DNA from: Prosthecobacter algae
Lineage (GTDB): Bacteria; Verrucomicrobiota; Verrucomicrobiia; Verrucomicrobiales; Verrucomicrobiaceae
Assembly: GCF_039542385.1 (NCBI RefSeq)
Contig: NZ_BAABIA010000003.1
Location: 62,001 to 126,000, forward strand
Reading direction: 5' to 3'
DNA: 64,000 nucleotides
Below are positions 60,652 to 64,000 of the stretch, in pieces; the first letter of the stretch is position 1; the number at the start of each line of letters is the position of its first letter. Made by a program: the position numbers and the translations under genes. Below the pieces are notes generated by a model. It saw only the letters and a list, made by a program, of their open reading frames with translations, ran no database searches and had not been told where the DNA came from.

Positions 60652-60737
60652 CTTGCGTGGTCCTCCAATATTCAAGCCTAACCTGACTTATCTTGTCCAT
60701 CAATCCCATCACTCGGAGAGTGATGAACACTGTGCGC

Positions 60738-60768
60738 AAAAAAGCTCCGAGGTCGCCCTCGGAGCTTT
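60738..60768 (-). terminator. Intrinsic terminator after sucC
   Basis: Perfect 12-bp arms AAAGCTCCGAGG (60741-60752) and CCTCGGAGCTTT (60757-60768) with a 4-nt loop; a TTTTTT run follows on the minus strand (60743-60738). Confidence 0.93.
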
Positions 60769-60795
60769 GAATGTTAAACTTGGACAGGCTTACGG

Positions 60796-61983
60796 TTACG
60801 CCTTGCCCACAGCAGCCACGATCTTCTGCGCCGCATCGGTGAGACCATCGGCGCTGGTGATGGCCAGGCCGCTGGCGGCCAGAGTGGCCTTGCCAGCTTC
60901 GACGTTGTTGCCTTCCAGACGGACGACGAGGGGGATGTTCAGGCTGACTTCCTGCGCTGCGGCGATGATGCCGTTGGCGATGATGTCGCAGTCCATGATG
61001 CCACCGAAGATGTTCACCAGGATGCCCTTCACATTCGGGTCGCCCAGGATGATTTTGAAGGCTGCTGTCACCTGCTCTTTCGTGGCGCCACCGCCCACGT
61101 CGAGGAAGTTGGCAGGCTCACCCCCGTGCAGCTTGATGATGTCCATCGTGCTCATAGCCAGACCGGCACCATTGACGAGACAGGCGATGTTGCCATCCAG
61201 ACCGATGTAGCTCAGGCCGAACTCGCTCGCGGCGACTTCACGCGGGTCTTCTTCCGTCGTGTCACGCATGGCGACGACGTCCTTCTGACGGTAGAGGGCG
61301 TTGTCGTCGAAGTTGAACTTCGCATCCAGGGCCACGACCTGACCGTCGGTGGTGATGGCCAGTGGGTTCACTTCCACCAGAGAGCAATCGCTCTTGATGT
61401 AAAGATTCCACAGCGCAGTGACCAGCTTCACCGTCTGATTGGCCTGAGGACCTTTGAGGCCCAGGGAGGCGGCGATCTTGCGAGCCTGGTAGCTCTGCAG
61501 ACCGAGGGTCGGGTGGACGAATTCCTTGACGATCTTCTCCGGGGTCTTCTCGGCCACTTCTTCGATGTTCATGCCGCCTTCCGTGCTGGCGATGAGGGCG
61601 TGGCTGCTGCTCTGGCGATCAAACAGAATGGCGAAGTAATGCTCCTTGGCGATGTCCACCGACTTGGCGATGAGCACTTTGCTCACCAGCTTGCCTTCCG
61701 GCCCGGTCTGGTGGGTGACGAGGGTCTGCCCCAGCATCTTGCCAGCGATGTCCTGAGCTTCAGCCGCCGTGTTGATCACATGCACGCCGCCTTTAAAGCC
61801 GTTTTTGAAAGTGCCCTTGCCACGGCCACCTGCATGGACCTGGGCCTTCACCACGAGGCCAGCGCCACCCAGTTCTTCGGCAATTTTGCCAGCTTCTTCA
61901 GCCGTGGAGGCAACTTTGCCAGGAGGTGTGGCGACACCGAATTTCTCAAACAGTTCTTTGGCCTGGTATTCGTGGATGTTCAT
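60796..61983 (-). CDS. sucC: Succinate-CoA ligase, ADP-forming, beta subunit
   Basis: 395 residues from ATG 61983 ([17 protein letters not shown]). An ATP-grasp domain ([19 protein letters not shown]) is followed by the ligase CoA-binding region with [19 protein letters not shown] and [20 protein letters not shown]. It makes succinyl-CoA and ATP from or to succinate in the TCA cycle. The alpha subunit gene sucD, normally directly downstream, is missing: a strong terminator follows within 60 nt. Confidence 0.95.
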   Translation of the reverse strand: MNIHEYQAKELFEKFGVATPPGKVASTAEEAGKIAEELGGAGLVVKAQVHAGGRGKGTFKNGFKGGVHVINTAAEAQDIAGKMLGQTLVTHQTGPEGKLVSKVLIAKSVDIAKEHYFAILFDRQSSSHALIASTEGGMNIEEVAEKTPEKIVKEFVHPTLGLQSYQARKIAASLGLKGPQANQTVKLVTALWNLYIKSDCSLVEVNPLAITTDGQVVALDAKFNFDDNALYRQKDVVAMRDTTEEDPREVAASEFGLSYIGLDGNIACLVNGAGLAMSTMDIIKLHGGEPANFLDVGGGATKEQVTAAFKIILGDPNVKGILVNIFGGIMDCDIIANGIIAAAQEVSLNIPLVVRLEGNNVEAGKATLAASGLAITSADGLTDAAQKIVAAVGKA

Positions 61984-62181
61984 GGAGCGAAAGTGGGGGA
62001 GATAGCTGCACGTCCCGGGGCTGGGACGGGCGAGCATAGGAGGCAGAGGCCAGAGGTCAAGGGGCGGACGGGCAAAACTCTCGCCTTTCCGTCATTCCTT
62101 CCCCCTGCCAACACTTCGCCCGCTTCAATTTGGAGTGGCAGACCTTCGGCCGGGACACGGTGAAGTGAGCCCGCCCAGGAC

Positions 62182-63003
62182 TCAGGGAATCTTCACCACT
62201 CCCACCGTCGTGTTGTCCTGACGATCATAGTTGATCCGCCGGATGGCAAAGATGATGGCATCCGCGATCTTGTCCGCCGTGGTATTTTGACCAAAGTGAA
62301 GCAATTCCTCAAGAGCCTTGGAGGTAAGCGTAAAAATGCCATCGCTGGCCGCGATGACGATGTCATCCGGCAGCAGCTTGATCGGATCCGCCGCAAAATC
62401 AATCAGCGCCATAGGCAGCCCCATCACTGCACTCTGCAGCGTGTGGCGGTCCGGGTGGTGTGCCGCCTCCTCCTCCGTCATCGTTCCGGCACGCACGCGC
62501 TCTTCGAGGAGAGGTGTCAGCGAGTGATCCGCATTCAGTCGGGTCAAAAGTCCCCGACGGTAAAGAAACAAAGGCGAATCCCCCACACTGATCCATTGCA
62601 CCTCCTGGTGGCTGACCAGAACGGAGAGCATCGTCGTGCCCATCGGCGGTGCCACGGAGGGCATGCGGTCCGTGATGTAGCCCAGCGTTTCATTGGCCGT
62701 ATCCAGAGCCGTGCGCAGGCGCCAGCTCGCATCTCCCGGTTGTTCATGAAACGCCCGCACAAAAGCATTCACCGCCAGGTAGCTGGCCACGCTGCCGCCA
62801 GCATGAGCCCCCAGACCGTCACCCACGACGAGCAGCAGCTTTTGCAACGGCTCCTCCGTCATTTCTGCCGCATCGGCAAAGGCATAGTAGTCCTCCTGGT
62901 TATCCCGCCGCCCCTTGTACTGGCGCGCGGCAAAGTCCTGCTCCTGCACAAAAGCAGGCGCGGTAGGTGGCATGAAAATGGGCAGTGGGACAGGAGCGGT
63001 CAC
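62182..63003 (-). CDS. PP2C-family serine/threonine phosphatase
   Basis: 273 residues starting at a GTG (63003) that overlaps the galM stop as GTGA; ATG 62973 is the alternative. Motifs of the PP2C fold are present: GRRDNQEDYYAF (metal Asp and Glu), VVGDGLGAHAGG, SVGDSPLFLYR, the late ASDGIFTLT and RQDNTTVGVV. The usual DGxGGH is here DGLGAH. It removes phosphate from Ser or Thr residues; no kinase gene is in the window. Coupling with galM is by the 4-nt overlap. Confidence 0.88.
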   Translation of the reverse strand: MTAPVPLPIFMPPTAPAFVQEQDFAARQYKGRRDNQEDYYAFADAAEMTEEPLQKLLLVVGDGLGAHAGGSVASYLAVNAFVRAFHEQPGDASWRLRTALDTANETLGYITDRMPSVAPPMGTTMLSVLVSHQEVQWISVGDSPLFLYRRGLLTRLNADHSLTPLLEERVRAGTMTEEEAAHHPDRHTLQSAVMGLPMALIDFAADPIKLLPDDIVIAASDGIFTLTSKALEELLHFGQNTTADKIADAIIFAIRRINYDRQDNTTVGVVKIP

Positions 63004-64000
63004 TCAGCGTAAAACTTAAAGATCGTGGTGTGCAAATAGGGCTCGCCAGGGCGCACAACGGCACTGGGGAACTGCGGCTTGTTCGGGCTGTCCGGATACT
63101 TTTGGGTTTCCAGACAGAATCCATGGCGGGCCTCATACACATGTCCCGCCTTGCCCTTCACACCTTTCAGATGATTGCCGGTGTAAAGCTGCACCGCAGG
63201 GTCGCTCGTATGCACCTCCATCACGCGGCCGCTTTTCGGGTCCTTGGCCCGCGCCGCCAGCTTGATCCCAGAACCTGGCAGCACATAATTGTGGTCATAC
63301 CCCTTGCCCTGGATCAACGGTTTATAGTTTGTTCCGATGCGCTCGCCGATAAGATGCGGTGTCGTAAAATCCAGCGCCGTGTCCACAAGGCTCACGATCT
63401 CCCCGGTAGGAATCAGGGCGTCATCTGTCGCGGTAAAGGTTTCTGCCGGGATGGTTAGCTCATGCCCCAAAATATCCCCACTGCCTTCCCCTGCGAGATT
63501 GAAGTAACTGTGGTTCGTCAGGTTCACCACTGTCGCCTTGTCCGTCGTGGCCCGGTATTCGATCTTCAGTTCCTGTTCAGGCGTGACGGTGTAGGTTACC
63601 GTGCAGTCCAGCTTTCCAGGGAATCCCTCCTCGCCATCGGCACTCGTGTAGCTCAGCTCCACCGCCACCTCATCTTCCAACACCCGGGCCTTCCAGACTT
63701 TTTTGTCAAAGGCCTCCTTACCACCATGGATGTGATGCTTACCCGAGTTCGCCGTGACTTCATGCTGTACGCCATCAATCTGAAATGAGGCCCCGCCAAT
63801 CCGGTTCGCATAACGTCCTGTGATGCAGCCAAAGTGAGGATGTTTGCCCAGATAAGGCTCCAGCGTGTCAAATCCCAGCACCACATCCGCCACCACGCCT
63901 TTTTTGTCCGGCACCTTCACGGCGACGATGATGCCCCCGTAATTGGTCACCTGCACCTCCAGCCCAGCACCTCGGCTCAGGGTAAAAAGTTGCACCTCTT
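63000..64000 (-). CDS. galM: Aldose 1-epimerase (partial, N-terminus beyond window)
   Basis: The frame runs from the right edge to the stop at 63000-63002 (333 full codons seen); no upstream stop is visible, and the first residues (VQLFTLSRGAG) match positions after the first few of GalM, so the start is just past the edge. Motifs are VTNYGGIIVAVKVPDK, GRYANRIGG, HIHGGKEAFDKKVW, the catalytic His in NLTNHSYFNLAGEG and the Glu base in GFCLETQKYPDSPN. It interconverts alpha and beta anomers of glucose or galactose. Confidence 0.93.
   Translation of the reverse strand, partial: EVQLFTLSRGAGLEVQVTNYGGIIVAVKVPDKKGVVADVVLGFDTLEPYLGKHPHFGCITGRYANRIGGASFQIDGVQHEVTANSGKHHIHGGKEAFDKKVWKARVLEDEVAVELSYTSADGEEGFPGKLDCTVTYTVTPEQELKIEYRATTDKATVVNLTNHSYFNLAGEGSGDILGHELTIPAETFTATDDALIPTGEIVSLVDTALDFTTPHLIGERIGTNYKPLIQGKGYDHNYVLPGSGIKLAARAKDPKSGRVMEVHTSDPAVQLYTGNHLKGVKGKAGHVYEARHGFCLETQKYPDSPNKPQFPSAVVRPGEPYLHTTIFKFYAE

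Overview
The window looks like chromosomal DNA of a Verrucomicrobiota bacterium, probably order Verrucomicrobiales. GC is high (about 60 percent by eye). Gene content fits that group: a multi-haem cytochrome of the planctomycete/verrucomicrobial type, exported proteins with MNRRHFL twin-arginine-like leaders, a PEP-CTERM protein with autotransporter-type beta-strand repeats, a 3-keto-disaccharide hydrolase-like (DUF1080) protein, an SHD1-domain protein and a GspG-like pseudopilin. Species cannot be read from the sequence. Most of the window is core genome; I see no insertion sequence, prophage, CRISPR array, rRNA or tRNA.

Layout. 1-3188 (minus): TIM-barrel protein, DJ-1/PfpI protein and a five-haem cytochrome that runs off the left edge. 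3373-7231 (plus): sppA-like, CPBP protease, thiL, tsaE, tsaB in a tight operon. 7306-14854: exported pyruvyl-transferase-like protein, a pseudopilin gene broken by an in-frame TAG, a CE15-type esterase, a small membrane zinc-ribbon protein, ftsH and proA. 14861-15476: three tandem copies of a roughly 200-bp repeat bounded by hairpins. 15569-18236 (minus): pnp and rpsO. 18606-26232 (minus): six genes for two exported TPR proteins, ExbB, two ExbDs and a TonB-like protein whose C-terminal part is a prenyltransferase/squalene-oxidase-type toroid; this is the best candidate for an undescribed system. 26535-31406: NlpC/P60-like lipoprotein, queE, an AAA ATPase, and the prs-rplY-pth-rpsF cluster. 31551-36826: CNNM/CorC-type protein, DUF47-pit phosphate transport pair, nuoF and jag. 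36981-39805 (minus): rpmH-rnpA-yidD-yidC.

39964-48256: FKBP, cdd, DUF1080 protein, a small ribbon-helix-helix operon behind an inverted-repeat-rich promoter region, a Wza-like lipoprotein, DoxX protein, ruvC, a photolyase-like protein with its FAD domain first, an undecaprenyl-phosphate sugar transferase and a TPR protein. 48334-54376 (plus): amino-acid-binding lipoprotein, amidohydrolase-SDR pair, Rad50/YhaN-like ATPase, RluA-type pseudouridine synthase. 54373-64000: PEP-CTERM protein, nspC, SHD1/HExxH protein, VOC and GNAT proteins, a zinc-ribbon protein, sucC, a PP2C phosphatase and galM, which is cut by the right edge.

Intrinsic terminators are unusually clear here and delimit most transcription units. 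Ribosome-binding sites are often weak or absent, so many starts were chosen from signal peptides, family alignment from memory, or overlap with the previous stop codon.
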